Shown here piece after piece: positions 28,802-36,398 of a stretch of 64,000 nucleotides of DNA. The notes under the pieces are model-generated. The model saw nothing but the letters and a program-made list of their open reading frames with translations. It was not told the origin of the DNA and searched no databases. The translations under genes and the position numbers were made by a program. Source of the stretch: an uncultured Gellertiella sp. (lineage in GTDB: Bacteria > Pseudomonadota > Alphaproteobacteria > Rhizobiales > Rhizobiaceae). Positions within the stretch are counted from its first letter, which is position 1. The number at the start of each line of letters is the position of its first letter. Location of the stretch: the NCBI RefSeq assembly GCF_963457605.1, contig NZ_OY735139.1, forward strand, positions 3,626,001 to 3,690,000. The letters are read 5' to 3'.

Positions 28802-29250
28802 TGATCTGTCTCACACGTGCATTCGGGTGGCGTGAATTTGGGCTGAAGAAGATTGTTGCAATAGCTTGGTCGTCGTTGCAGGCAGGCCCAGTCGATAGGT
28901 GGTGTCGGATGCAGGATTACAAACGAGGGCGTTTGCGGAGATGAAGCTGTGCCGTCCGGCAAGATTGTCATGTCTGACGGTCCTGCATCCCAGCCCGGAA
29001 TCTCAAAATGTCCACGTGGGTTTTGCGGCTGGAACCCTTCGCCCAATGAGAAAGTGTCCGGAACAAGGACACGGTGACCAATGATTAGGGGTTGGCCTTT
29101 CATGGGCAAGTGCATGAGCGCACCGTTGCTGCCGAGCGCTTGGGCGGGAATTGCAGATAGACCACCTCCCGGGACAGTCGCGATCACCGCCTGTTGGGCA
29201 AGAGACATGCCGGGCGCGCACAGCAGTAGAACCGTCCAGAACGCCTTCAT
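28798..29250 (-). CDS. unknown secreted Cys-containing protein
   Basis: The 150-residue protein has a clear signal peptide (MKAFWTVLLLCAPGMSLAQQ, cleavage near residue 19). A Pro/Gly-rich mature region follows with a Cys cluster at the end (ACLQRR, SYCNN, PECTCE), which could form two disulfides. No family is recognised. It is first in a two-gene unit with the membrane protein downstream (4-nt ATGA overlap), implying a joint periplasmic role. Confidence 0.6.
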   Translation of the reverse strand: MKAFWTVLLLCAPGMSLAQQAVIATVPGGGLSAIPAQALGSNGALMHLPMKGQPLIIGHRVLVPDTFSLGEGFQPQNPRGHFEIPGWDAGPSDMTILPDGTASSPQTPSFVILHPTPPIDWACLQRRPSYCNNLLQPKFTPPECTCETDQ

Positions 29251-29333
29251 GACCTTCCCTCCGATATGCTGTCGAGTTTAAGGAATGTACCTAAAATGTC
29301 AATTAGTGAATATTAAGATATCGGTGGTTGCGG

Positions 29334-29840
29334 TTAGGGTTTTGTCTTGCCGCACGCTTCCGGCGCATAATCCGCCTTGCCATTGGCACCATAAATCGCG
29401 GGGTTCTTGTCATAGGCAGGGCCGACCACCAGCGGTTTGGCGGCGAGGATGCTCTGGTCGAGGCTGGAGATGACGGTGGTTTCGAGTTTCTGTATCTCTG
29501 CCCTGTCCGGCCCGAGGATGCGGATGGTGACGTGATAGGGCCGGTCTTTCACCACGCAGTGGAGCGGCGGGCTTTCGAGCGCGATCTTTTCCCAGAAGGG
29601 AAAAATCTTCATCTCCTGCGCTATCGGCGGGCCGCCCGCGGGGTTTTCATAGTCGGTGCTGACCACGCTGCCCTCGGGAATGGCGCCGGATTTCCGCAGC
29701 GCGATCTCGTAGACGGCGGTCGACAGCCGGTAATTGAAGATGAAGATCTTGCCCTCGATCTCCGTCGGCCCGCCCGCATCGCTGCGCTGGCAGGCGGCAA
29801 GCGGCAACAGCAGCAGGGCTGCCAGCCATCTCTTTTTCAT
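29334..29840 (-). CDS. putative lipoprotein
   Basis: The 168-residue protein has a lipobox (LLPLAAC, Cys at about residue 17) after MKKRWLAALL, so it should be lipid-anchored. The mature part has no motif I know. ATG at 29840 has AGGAGG 7 nt upstream and overlaps the stop of the CGNR regulator as ATGA, so the two are an operon. A role with the divergent permease is possible but not shown. Confidence 0.7.
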   Translation of the reverse strand: MKKRWLAALLLLPLAACQRSDAGGPTEIEGKIFIFNYRLSTAVYEIALRKSGAIPEGSVVSTDYENPAGGPPIAQEMKIFPFWEKIALESPPLHCVVKDRPYHVTIRILGPDRAEIQKLETTVISSLDQSILAAKPLVVGPAYDKNPAIYGANGKADYAPEACGKTKP

Positions 29841-30394
29841 CCGCAATCCTCCTGTTGCCGTTTCGTGGCGCGGTAGTGCTTGCGGGCCTTGATGCGGTTG
29901 CCGCAGACCGCCATGTCGCACCACATCCGGCTGCGGTTCTTCGAGCGGTCGAGAAACAGCCAGCCGCAATTGCCGCAGATCTTCATCCGCGCCCGCTGTT
30001 CCGCGCTGATCAGGCCCAGCGCCGAACGCGCCGTGGCCGCCATCAGGTCGCCTGGGCGGGCCGGACGGCGAAGGCTGGCCGCGATCTCGTCGAGCAGAGC
30101 GGCGAGCAGCAGGGGATCGTCCTTTCCGCAGACGATACCGCGGAAATAGCTGTCGATGGCCTCGCGAAGCGCCACCAGTGCGGCCCTTTCGTCCGCTTCG
30201 AGCGGAGAGAGTGCGCCAAACAGCTCCCGTTCCGCCGAATGGGCCGTGGCCGCCCCGGCAAAGGCGTGGAGCGCTGCGGGTTCCGCAAGGCGGTCCGTGC
30301 GGCGGGCGGGATCGGCGCGCAGGATCACGCTGTTGGCAACATCCAGCGCCAGCGCGCCGCCAGAAAAGCGGTGAGGGGTCCAGGTGAAGGTCAT
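29837..30394 (-). CDS. CGNR zinc-finger transcriptional regulator
   Basis: The 185-residue protein has an N-terminal ABATE (stress-sensing) domain and a C-terminal CGNR zinc finger. The Cys ligands are Cys140, Cys143, Cys159 and Cys164 (CGNCGW, MWCD, AVCGNR), followed by a basic tail. Such proteins are predicted DNA-binding regulators. ATG at 30394 lies 4 nt from a perfect 14-bp inverted repeat that also precedes the divergent permease gene. Autoregulation and control of the permease are inferred. Confidence 0.85.
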   Translation of the reverse strand: MTFTWTPHRFSGGALALDVANSVILRADPARRTDRLAEPAALHAFAGAATAHSAERELFGALSPLEADERAALVALREAIDSYFRGIVCGKDDPLLLAALLDEIAASLRRPARPGDLMAATARSALGLISAEQRARMKICGNCGWLFLDRSKNRSRMWCDMAVCGNRIKARKHYRATKRQQEDCG

Positions 30395-30397
30395 GCC

Positions 30398-30439
30398 GAA
30401 AATATAACTGGTAAAATGAATTATGCCAGTTATATTTTC
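30398..30439. promoter_or_regulatory. 14-bp inverted-repeat operator between CGNR regulator and permease
   Basis: GAAAATATAACTGG (30398-30411) and its exact reverse complement (30426-30439) are separated by 14 bases. The half-sites are 28 bp apart centre to centre. The dyad fills almost the whole gap between the divergent start codons (30394 and 30461), so it must overlap at least one promoter. Confidence 0.7.
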
Positions 30440-30460
30440 AGGGATTGTCGGGAGGACGGA

Positions 30461-31357
30461 ATGGCCTATCTGGTGCAGCAACTGGTGCTCGCAGTGCCGC
30501 TCGCCGCGCTTTATGCGGCGCTGGCCTTCGGCTATGCGCTCGCCTTCGGGGTGACCAGGCGGGCCGATCTCGCCTACGGGGCGATCTTTGCCTTCAGCGG
30601 CCAGCTCTATGTTCTCTATGTCGATACCGGCTGGAACGTCCTGCGGCTGGTGCTGCCCGCCGCGCTGGGGTTCGGGGCACTGGTTGCGCTCGCCTTTGCC
30701 TCTGGCCTCGGCCTTTTCGTCGGGCGGTCGATCATGGCGCCGCTGGTGCGGATTTCGCCGAATGCCGTCATCGTTGCCGCCCTTGGCCTGTTGATCGTGC
30801 TGATGGAAACGGCACGGCTTGCCTCGGGCACGCGCGATCTCTGGCTGCCGCCGATCCTTGCCACGCCCCTGCCGCTTGCGGTCATTGGCGGACAGAAGAT
30901 CACGCTGACCGGCCTGCAACTCGTGAACACGCTCGCCTATCTCGCGCTGATCGCCGCCGGTCATCTCGTCCTGCGCCACACCCGCTTCGGCCGCGCCTGG
31001 CATGCCGTCACCGATGATCCGCTGGCGGCGGGGCTTTGCGGCGTCAACGGGCGGCTGGTCTTCACCATGGCCTATCTCGCCGCCGCCCTGATGGCGGCTG
31101 CGACCGGCATTCTCGCCACCACCTATTACGGCAACATGGATTTCGGCTCCGGCATCCTGTTCGGCCTGAAAGTGCTGCTGATCGCCGCCGTCGGCGGCTA
31201 TGGCGAACCGCTGAAATCGGCGGCAGGTGCCGCCCTGCTCGGGCTCGGCGAAACGCTCTGGGGCGCCTACGCCCCCTTCATCTGGTGCGATTTCGCCGTC
31301 TTTTCAGCGCTGGTGCTGGTGCTGGTGATGAGCAGGCGGGAGCGGGTGATCCCGTGA
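30461..31357 (+). CDS. LivH-type branched-chain amino acid ABC permease (orphan)
   Basis: The 298-residue protein has about eight membrane helices. It matches the LivH family of ABC permeases (GYALAFGVTRRADLAYGAIFAF start; conserved GLKVLLIAAVGGYGEP near the end). GGGAGGACGGA precedes the ATG. No LivM permease, ATPase or binding protein is nearby, so it must use subunits encoded elsewhere or act differently. It diverges from a CGNR regulator. Confidence 0.82.
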   Translation: MAYLVQQLVLAVPLAALYAALAFGYALAFGVTRRADLAYGAIFAFSGQLYVLYVDTGWNVLRLVLPAALGFGALVALAFASGLGLFVGRSIMAPLVRISPNAVIVAALGLLIVLMETARLASGTRDLWLPPILATPLPLAVIGGQKITLTGLQLVNTLAYLALIAAGHLVLRHTRFGRAWHAVTDDPLAAGLCGVNGRLVFTMAYLAAALMAAATGILATTYYGNMDFGSGILFGLKVLLIAAVGGYGEPLKSAAGAALLGLGETLWGAYAPFIWCDFAVFSALVLVLVMSRRERVIP

Positions 31358-31364
31358 GGTTGCT

Positions 31365-31832
31365 TCACTGCTTCCAGCGGTCCCGGGCCGCGTCGTCGGC
31401 ATCGCGGGCGGCGACCCAGTCGACTTGCTCACCGTCGCGTCCATGTTCCTTCTTCCAGAAGGGGGCGGCGGTCTTCAGGTAATCCATGACGAAATTCGCG
31501 CCGTCGAAGGCCGCCTGCCGGTGGGACGCGCTGGCGATGACCAGCACGATCTGGTCGCCCGGTGCCATCCTGCCATAGCGGTGGACGACGGTGAGCCCGA
31601 GCAGGGCAAAGCGGGCAATGGCGTCCCTGCCGATCCTCAGAAGCTCGGCTTCGGCCATGCCCGGATAATGTTCGAGTTCCAGCGCTGCCAGCGCGCCTCC
31701 CTCATCCCGGCAGAGCCCGGTAAAGGTGACGAGCGCGCCGATATCACTCCGCGCGTCGGTCATCGCATGGATGAGAGGCCTCGTGTCGAAATCCTCGCGC
31801 TGAACGCGGATGACGGGCTCTGCGCCGACCAT
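31365..31832 (-). CDS. moaE: molybdopterin synthase catalytic subunit
   Basis: MoaE converts cyclic pyranopterin phosphate to molybdopterin using sulfur from MoaD. The 155-residue protein has family motifs GALVTFTG and YLKTAAPFWKKE (the Lys residues are catalytic). It begins 4 nt after moaD in the order pgsA-moaD-moaE, the usual rhizobial order. Confidence 0.95.
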   Translation of the reverse strand: MVGAEPVIRVQREDFDTRPLIHAMTDARSDIGALVTFTGLCRDEGGALAALELEHYPGMAEAELLRIGRDAIARFALLGLTVVHRYGRMAPGDQIVLVIASASHRQAAFDGANFVMDYLKTAAPFWKKEHGRDGEQVDWVAARDADDAARDRWKQ

Positions 31833-31836
31833 CGGG

Positions 31837-32091
31837 TCAGCCGCCGGTCATCGGCGGAAACAGGCCGATCTCGCGCGCACCGATGATGCTGTCGGTTCTC
31901 TCGACATGTTCCTGGTTGATTGCAACGCGGATCGCTTCGGGAAATTCCAGTGCCATTTCATAGTTTTCGCCGAGCGTCTTCAGATGCGCGAGCAGGTCTG
32001 CGACGGTGACGACGGAGGCGGGGAGATCGAGTTCTTCCTCGTTCCTGCCGATCCGTTCGCGCACCCAGGCAAAATAGACGAGCCGTGTCAT
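31837..32091 (-). CDS. moaD: molybdopterin synthase sulfur carrier subunit
   Basis: The 84-residue ubiquitin-fold protein begins MTRLVYFAWVRERIG. It ends in Gly-Gly (PPMTGG), the residues that are adenylated and thiocarboxylated. Its ATG overlaps the pgsA stop as ATGA. Confidence 0.95.
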   Translation of the reverse strand: MTRLVYFAWVRERIGRNEEELDLPASVVTVADLLAHLKTLGENYEMALEFPEAIRVAINQEHVERTDSIIGAREIGLFPPMTGG

Positions 32092-32681
32092 TCCTCATCC
32101 ACCACATGTTTCAGGCCGGCGCGGAAATAGTCATAGCCGGAATAGACGGTCAGCAGCGCGGAGATCCACAGCAGCAGGATGCCGATCTCGGTCGTGTAGG
32201 GCAGCACCTTGTCGCCGGCGGGACCTGCGAGCAGGAAGGCGAGCGCAAACATCTGTGCCGTGGTCTTCCACTTGGCAATCCGGGTGACGGGCACCGAGAC
32301 CTTCAGGCCCGCCAGATATTCGCGCAGGCCCGAGACGAGGATTTCTCGGCACAGGATGATGATCGCCGCCCAGATCGACCAGCCGGCAATGGTCTTTTCC
32401 GTATCGACCGCCATCAAGAGCAGGCTGGTCGAGACCAGCAGCTTGTCGGCAATCGGGTCGAGCATCCGGCCGATATTGGAGGTCTGGTTCCAGATCCGGG
32501 CGAGATAGCCGTCAAGGAAATCGGTGATCGAGGCGACGACGAAGATCACCACCGCCGCCCAGCGGGCAAAGTCCGAGCTTTGCAGTTTGCCCTCGACGAA
32601 AAAGCAGAGCACGATCAGCGGCACCGCCAGTATGCGGCCATAGGTGAGAAGGTTTGGAATGTTATATGCGCGCGAGGCCAT
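32088..32681 (-). CDS. pgsA: CDP-diacylglycerol--glycerol-3-phosphate 3-phosphatidyltransferase
   Basis: PgsA makes phosphatidylglycerophosphate in the inner membrane. The 197-residue protein begins MASRAYNIPNLLTYGRI. The CDP-alcohol phosphatidyltransferase motif is complete: Asp57, Gly58, Ala61, Arg62, Gly71, Asp75, Asp79. About five membrane helices are present. It heads a pgsA-moaD-moaE operon downstream of uvrC. Confidence 0.94.
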   Translation of the reverse strand: MASRAYNIPNLLTYGRILAVPLIVLCFFVEGKLQSSDFARWAAVVIFVVASITDFLDGYLARIWNQTSNIGRMLDPIADKLLVSTSLLLMAVDTEKTIAGWSIWAAIIILCREILVSGLREYLAGLKVSVPVTRIAKWKTTAQMFALAFLLAGPAGDKVLPYTTEIGILLLWISALLTVYSGYDYFRAGLKHVVDEE

Positions 32682-32803
32682 GAATCAGCTGCTTTTTCTC
32701 TTTTGGAAGACAATCAAAATGGCGGGATGGCCGGGCTACCGTCAATGGCAGGTGAAAAGAATTCGCCCGCATTTGTGCGATTTTTACGGCAGGCCCGGTC
32801 CCG

Positions 32804-34849
32804 TCAGTCATTTTCGTGAAAATGTCCGTAGATAAGCTTCGCCATCGCCTCCGAAATGCCGTCCACCGCCATCAGATCGCCGAGGGCTGCCCGTGACACC
32901 GCCTTGGCGGTGCCGAAATGCTGCAGCAAAGCCCGCTTGCGCGACGGACCGATGCCGCCGATTTCATCGAGCGGGTTCTTCACCATCTCCTTCTTGCGGC
33001 GGGTACGGTGGGTGCCGATGGCAAAGCGGTGCGCCTCGTCGCGCAGCCGCTGGATGAAATAGAGCACGGGATCACGCGGCGGCAGGGAGAAATTGCCGCC
33101 GCCGGGCGGAAAGAACCGCTCGCGCCCGGCGTCACGGTCGACACCCTTGGCAACGCCGATGGCGACCACGCTGTTGGTGATGCCGAGTTCCTCCAGAATG
33201 GCACGCACGGCGGTCATCTGGCCCTGGCCGCCGTCGATCAGGATCACATCCGGCCAGGCGGGGAAGGGCATGTCGGGGGCATCCTCGGGGGCATCCACGG
33301 GGGCGGGGGCCGTACCGCTGCGGTCGGGCAGGCCCTCTTCCTTCAGCAACCGGGAAAAGCGCCGGGTCATCACCTCCCGCATCATGCCGAAGTCGTCGCC
33401 GGGAGTAATCTCGGTCGATTTGATGTTGAACTTGCGATACTGGTTCTTGACGAAACCCTCCGGCCCCGCGACCACCATGCCGCCGACGGCATTGGTGCCC
33501 ATGATGTGGGAATTGTCGTAGATCTCGATCCGGCGCGGCACCGAGGCAAGCTTGAAGGTCTCGGCCAGGCCCTGCAGCAGCCGTTGCTGCGAGGAGGTTT
33601 CCGCCTGCTTGCGGCCATGCGCCTCGCGGGCATTTGCCAGCACGTGGTCGGCGAGGTCCTTCTTCTCGCCGCGCTGCGGCACCAGAATGCTGACTTTGTG
33701 GCCGGCCCGCTCGGCCAGCGCCTCGGCCAGCAGTTCCTGCTCGGCAATGGTTTCCGACAGCAGGATCTGCTTCGGACAGGGCTTGTCGTCATAGAACTGC
33801 GCCAGAAAGGCATTCAGCACCTCGGCCCCCGACAACTGCGGATCGGCCTTCGGGAAATAGGCGCGGTTGCCCCAGTTCTGGCCGGTGCGGAAGAAGAACA
33901 CCTGGATGCAGGAGGTGCCGCCCTCATGGTGGATGGCAAACACATCCGCCTCCTCGACACTGGCGGGATTGATGCCCTGATGGCTCTGGACATGCGACAG
34001 GGCCGCCAGCCGGTCGCGATAGATGGCGGCACGCTCGAAATCCAGATCCTCGGCGGCTTCCCCCATCGCTGCGGCAATGGTCGCCTTGACCTTCTGGCTG
34101 CGGCCCGAGAGAAAATCCTTCGTCTCGCTCACCAGTTCCGCATAGTCGGCATCGCTGATCTCGCGGGTGCAGGGGCCGGAGCAGCGCTTGATCTGGTAAA
34201 GCAGGCAGGGGCGGCTGCGGGCTTCAAAGACGCTGTCGGTGCAGGTGCGCAACAGAAAGGCGCGCTGCAGCGAATTGATCGTCCGCCCGACGGCGCTCGC
34301 CGAGGCGAAGGGGCCGAAATAATCACCCTTGCGCCCGCGCGCGCCGCGATGCTTGACGATGGCAGGCGCCCGGTGATCGCCGGTGACGAGGATATAGGGA
34401 AACGACTTGTCGTCGCGCAGCAGCACGTTGAAGCGCGGCCGCAGGCGCTTGATCAGGTTTGCTTCCAGCAGCAGTGCCTCGGTCTCCGTCCGCGTCGTGA
34501 CGAATTCCATGTGGGCGGTTTCGCGGATCATCCGGGCAATGCGGTTGGAATGGCCACGGCCTTGCGCGTAATTGCTGACGCGCTTCTTCAGGCTGCGCGC
34601 CTTGCCGACATAGAGCACGTCGCTCGCCTCGTTCAGCATCCGGTAGACGCCCGGCCCGTTCGGCAGGCGCTTGACGAATTCGCCGATCAACTCCGCCCCG
34701 CGCAGGCTGTTGTCGATGGCCGAGCCTTCGTTCCAGTCGACGGGCAGGGCAGGGCCCGCAGCATCGGCTGAGGGCGCAATGTCCTCGTCCTCATCAACCG
34801 ATTCGTCATCGAAGAGAATGCCGCCATCAGGCAGCTTTCGTCCGTTCAT
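32804..34849 (-). CDS. uvrC: excinuclease ABC subunit C
   Basis: UvrC makes both incisions in nucleotide-excision repair. The 681-residue protein has an acidic N-terminal extension (1-50), then a GIY-YIG nuclease domain (GVY 67-69, LYVGKA 79-84). Next are a UVR domain (about 220-260), the RNase H-like UvrC_C domain, and C-terminal helix-hairpin-helix motifs ([14 protein letters not shown]). I see no LexA-type box upstream. It precedes pgsA by 122 nt. Confidence 0.96.
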   Translation of the reverse strand: MNGRKLPDGGILFDDESVDEDEDIAPSADAAGPALPVDWNEGSAIDNSLRGAELIGEFVKRLPNGPGVYRMLNEASDVLYVGKARSLKKRVSNYAQGRGHSNRIARMIRETAHMEFVTTRTETEALLLEANLIKRLRPRFNVLLRDDKSFPYILVTGDHRAPAIVKHRGARGRKGDYFGPFASASAVGRTINSLQRAFLLRTCTDSVFEARSRPCLLYQIKRCSGPCTREISDADYAELVSETKDFLSGRSQKVKATIAAAMGEAAEDLDFERAAIYRDRLAALSHVQSHQGINPASVEEADVFAIHHEGGTSCIQVFFFRTGQNWGNRAYFPKADPQLSGAEVLNAFLAQFYDDKPCPKQILLSETIAEQELLAEALAERAGHKVSILVPQRGEKKDLADHVLANAREAHGRKQAETSSQQRLLQGLAETFKLASVPRRIEIYDNSHIMGTNAVGGMVVAGPEGFVKNQYRKFNIKSTEITPGDDFGMMREVMTRRFSRLLKEEGLPDRSGTAPAPVDAPEDAPDMPFPAWPDVILIDGGQGQMTAVRAILEELGITNSVVAIGVAKGVDRDAGRERFFPPGGGNFSLPPRDPVLYFIQRLRDEAHRFAIGTHRTRRKKEMVKNPLDEIGGIGPSRKRALLQHFGTAKAVSRAALGDLMAVDGISEAMAKLIYGHFHEND

Positions 34850-35352
34850 GCTTGCCTCCGCAGGCGCAAATCACGTGGGTGTCAGTCTTCATGTGGGCTC
34901 TTGCGGCGGAACTGTCAAAAAGAAACAGGAATGGCGGCAGGGGCGGGACCGGCATCGTCCTTCAGGCGCGATCCACACTATAGCGGGCCGCAAGACCGTC
35001 CGTCACCTGCCGCGCACCTGGCTGTTGCTTGGACCGGGGACGGGAAATTGCTGATTTCATCATCGTATTGTCAGGGTAGGGGAGGCTATATATTCTGGAA
35101 ATACAGGCGTTAATCAACTATTAACCATGAAATGTCTATGTTAATGCATGGTTATGGTTAACAAAATACGTGTGACCATTAAGCAACGTCAAGATTTGGA
35201 CCGCGATTTGCCACATTTAAATCATGATTTCGCTCTTTCATTTCCAAAATTGAATTGCATTTTAACTTTCGAGCCACCAAGGCAGTGTAATTATCCTGTT
35301 GATAACCAGTTTTCGAATTCGCAAGCTGGCACAGGATCGAAAGGAGCAAAAA
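34850..35352. promoter_or_regulatory. AT-rich upstream region of the outer-membrane protein gene
   Basis: About 500 bases with no supported gene. The half nearest the omp gene (35090-35345) is strongly AT-rich and contains TTAA-rich repeats, including a CtrA-type motif at 35110-35124. The other half should contain the uvrC promoter. Confidence 0.45.
35110..35124 (+). promoter_or_regulatory. candidate CtrA binding site
   Basis: TTAA-N7-TTAA followed by C is a full match to the alphaproteobacterial CtrA consensus. It is about 230 nt upstream of the omp start codon, in an AT-rich region. Several more TTAA words follow within 60 nt. Match by pattern only. Confidence 0.4.
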
Positions 35353-35991
35353 ATGCGTAAATTTGTCGTCTCTCTCATGGCTTCGTCGGTTGCCGCACTG
35401 ACATTCGCTGCTGCTGCCCATGCGGCAGACGCGATCGACTCCGTTCCGGAAGCGCCCCAGGCCTATGACCAGCCGGTCAGCCAGGGCAACTGGGGCGGGG
35501 CCTATGCCGGTGGCGCGGCAAGCTACAATTTCGGTCGCTTCAATGATTCGACCTTCGACAACCATGCTGTCGGCGGCCAGCTTTATGGCGGCTACAATGT
35601 CCAGCAGGGCCAGCTCGTCTATGGTGGCGAAGCCGATATCGGCTATTCCGGCAATGACGACGTCAACAATGGCGTCAAGGCCAAGCAGGGCGTCAACGGC
35701 TCGATCCGAGGCCGTCTCGGCGTGGAAGCCGGTCCGGTGCTGGTCTATGGCACGGCAGGTCTCGCCGCCACCCGCCTGAAGGGCTCGGATGCCACCTCGT
35801 CCGACACCCGCAATTCGCTGGGTGTCACGGCAGGTGCCGGTGTGGAAACCATGGTGACGGACACGATCTCGGCCCGCGCCGAATATCGCTACTCCGACTA
35901 CCAGGACAAGAACTTCAACCTCGCCTCCGGCACCGCCAACCGCGGCTATGACGAGCACTCCATCAAGCTCGGCGTCGGCGTCAAGTTCTGA
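35353..35991 (+). CDS. small outer-membrane beta-barrel protein (Omp25/RopB-like)
   Basis: The 212-residue protein has a signal peptide (MRKFVVSLMASSVAALTFAA, cleavage after AHA at residue 24) and an eight-strand barrel of the Omp25/porin-family type. Typical features are GGAYAGG, VGGQLYGGYNVQQGQLVYGGE, RAEYRYSDY and a C-terminal Phe. The start follows AAGGAG at 35341. Such proteins stabilise the rhizobial and brucellar outer membrane. A terminator follows. Confidence 0.88.
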   Translation: MRKFVVSLMASSVAALTFAAAAHAADAIDSVPEAPQAYDQPVSQGNWGGAYAGGAASYNFGRFNDSTFDNHAVGGQLYGGYNVQQGQLVYGGEADIGYSGNDDVNNGVKAKQGVNGSIRGRLGVEAGPVLVYGTAGLAATRLKGSDATSSDTRNSLGVTAGAGVETMVTDTISARAEYRYSDYQDKNFNLASGTANRGYDEHSIKLGVGVKF

Positions 35992-36017
35992 TCTCTGCGC
36001 ATTCGCAACGCATCGAA

Positions 36018-36042
36018 GGCCGGGCGCAATCCCGGCCTTTTT
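36018..36042 (+). terminator. Rho-independent terminator of the outer-membrane protein gene
   Basis: GGCCGGG (36018-36024) and CCCGGCC (36031-36037) form a 7-bp stem with a 6-nt loop, followed by five T residues. Confidence 0.88.
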
Positions 36043-36095
36043 GCTGTTTCGGGGGTGGGGGGATTTGGGTGCATCATACATTCTTTTCGTACCCT

Positions 36096-36239
36096 GGGCT
36101 TACCCCCACCCCCCGCCCCTCCCCACAAGGGGGAGGGAGGCCAGTGGCCAACATTAGCCTATCCAGATGTGGTAAGGGAAGCAAAACGTTAGCGGCCTCC
36201 CTCCCCCTTGTGGGGAGGGGTAGGGGTGGGGGTAAACCC
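36096..36239. repeat. palindromic intergenic repeat, copy A
   Basis: Two near-perfect arms of about 46 bp (36096-36141 and 36194-36239) contain the C-rich TACCCCCACCCC and the CACAAGGGGGAGGG words. They flank a unique centre. The same arms recur at 41796-41948 in the opposite orientation, with a recognisably related centre. This matches the style of dispersed rhizobial intergenic palindromes. Confidence 0.75.
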
Positions 36240-36314
36240 GAGGCGGGACATCATCTGCAGCAAAATAAATCCGCCGGTCCCCCCTATCAATCCCCCGGTC
36301 AAGCTCCCAAAAAA

Positions 36315-36344
36315 TTGACACAGTGTTTCCATAAATGCTAATCA
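36315..36344 (+). promoter_or_regulatory. candidate promoter of the first RTX gene
   Basis: A perfect TTGACA (36315-36320) and TAATCA (36339-36344) with an 18-nt spacer lie 55 nt before the RTX start. A CAAATT/AATTTG dyad (36347-36365) sits at the expected transcription start. Pattern match only. Confidence 0.4.
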
Positions 36345-36398
36345 AGCAAATTCGAAAAAAATTTGTTTGATATATCGACCTGACATTGGAGACCGGTC

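Noticed and set aside
32918-34771. 617-codon plus-strand open frame opposite uvrC
   Set aside because: uvrC is unmistakable on the other strand; the antisense product has no recognisable domain.
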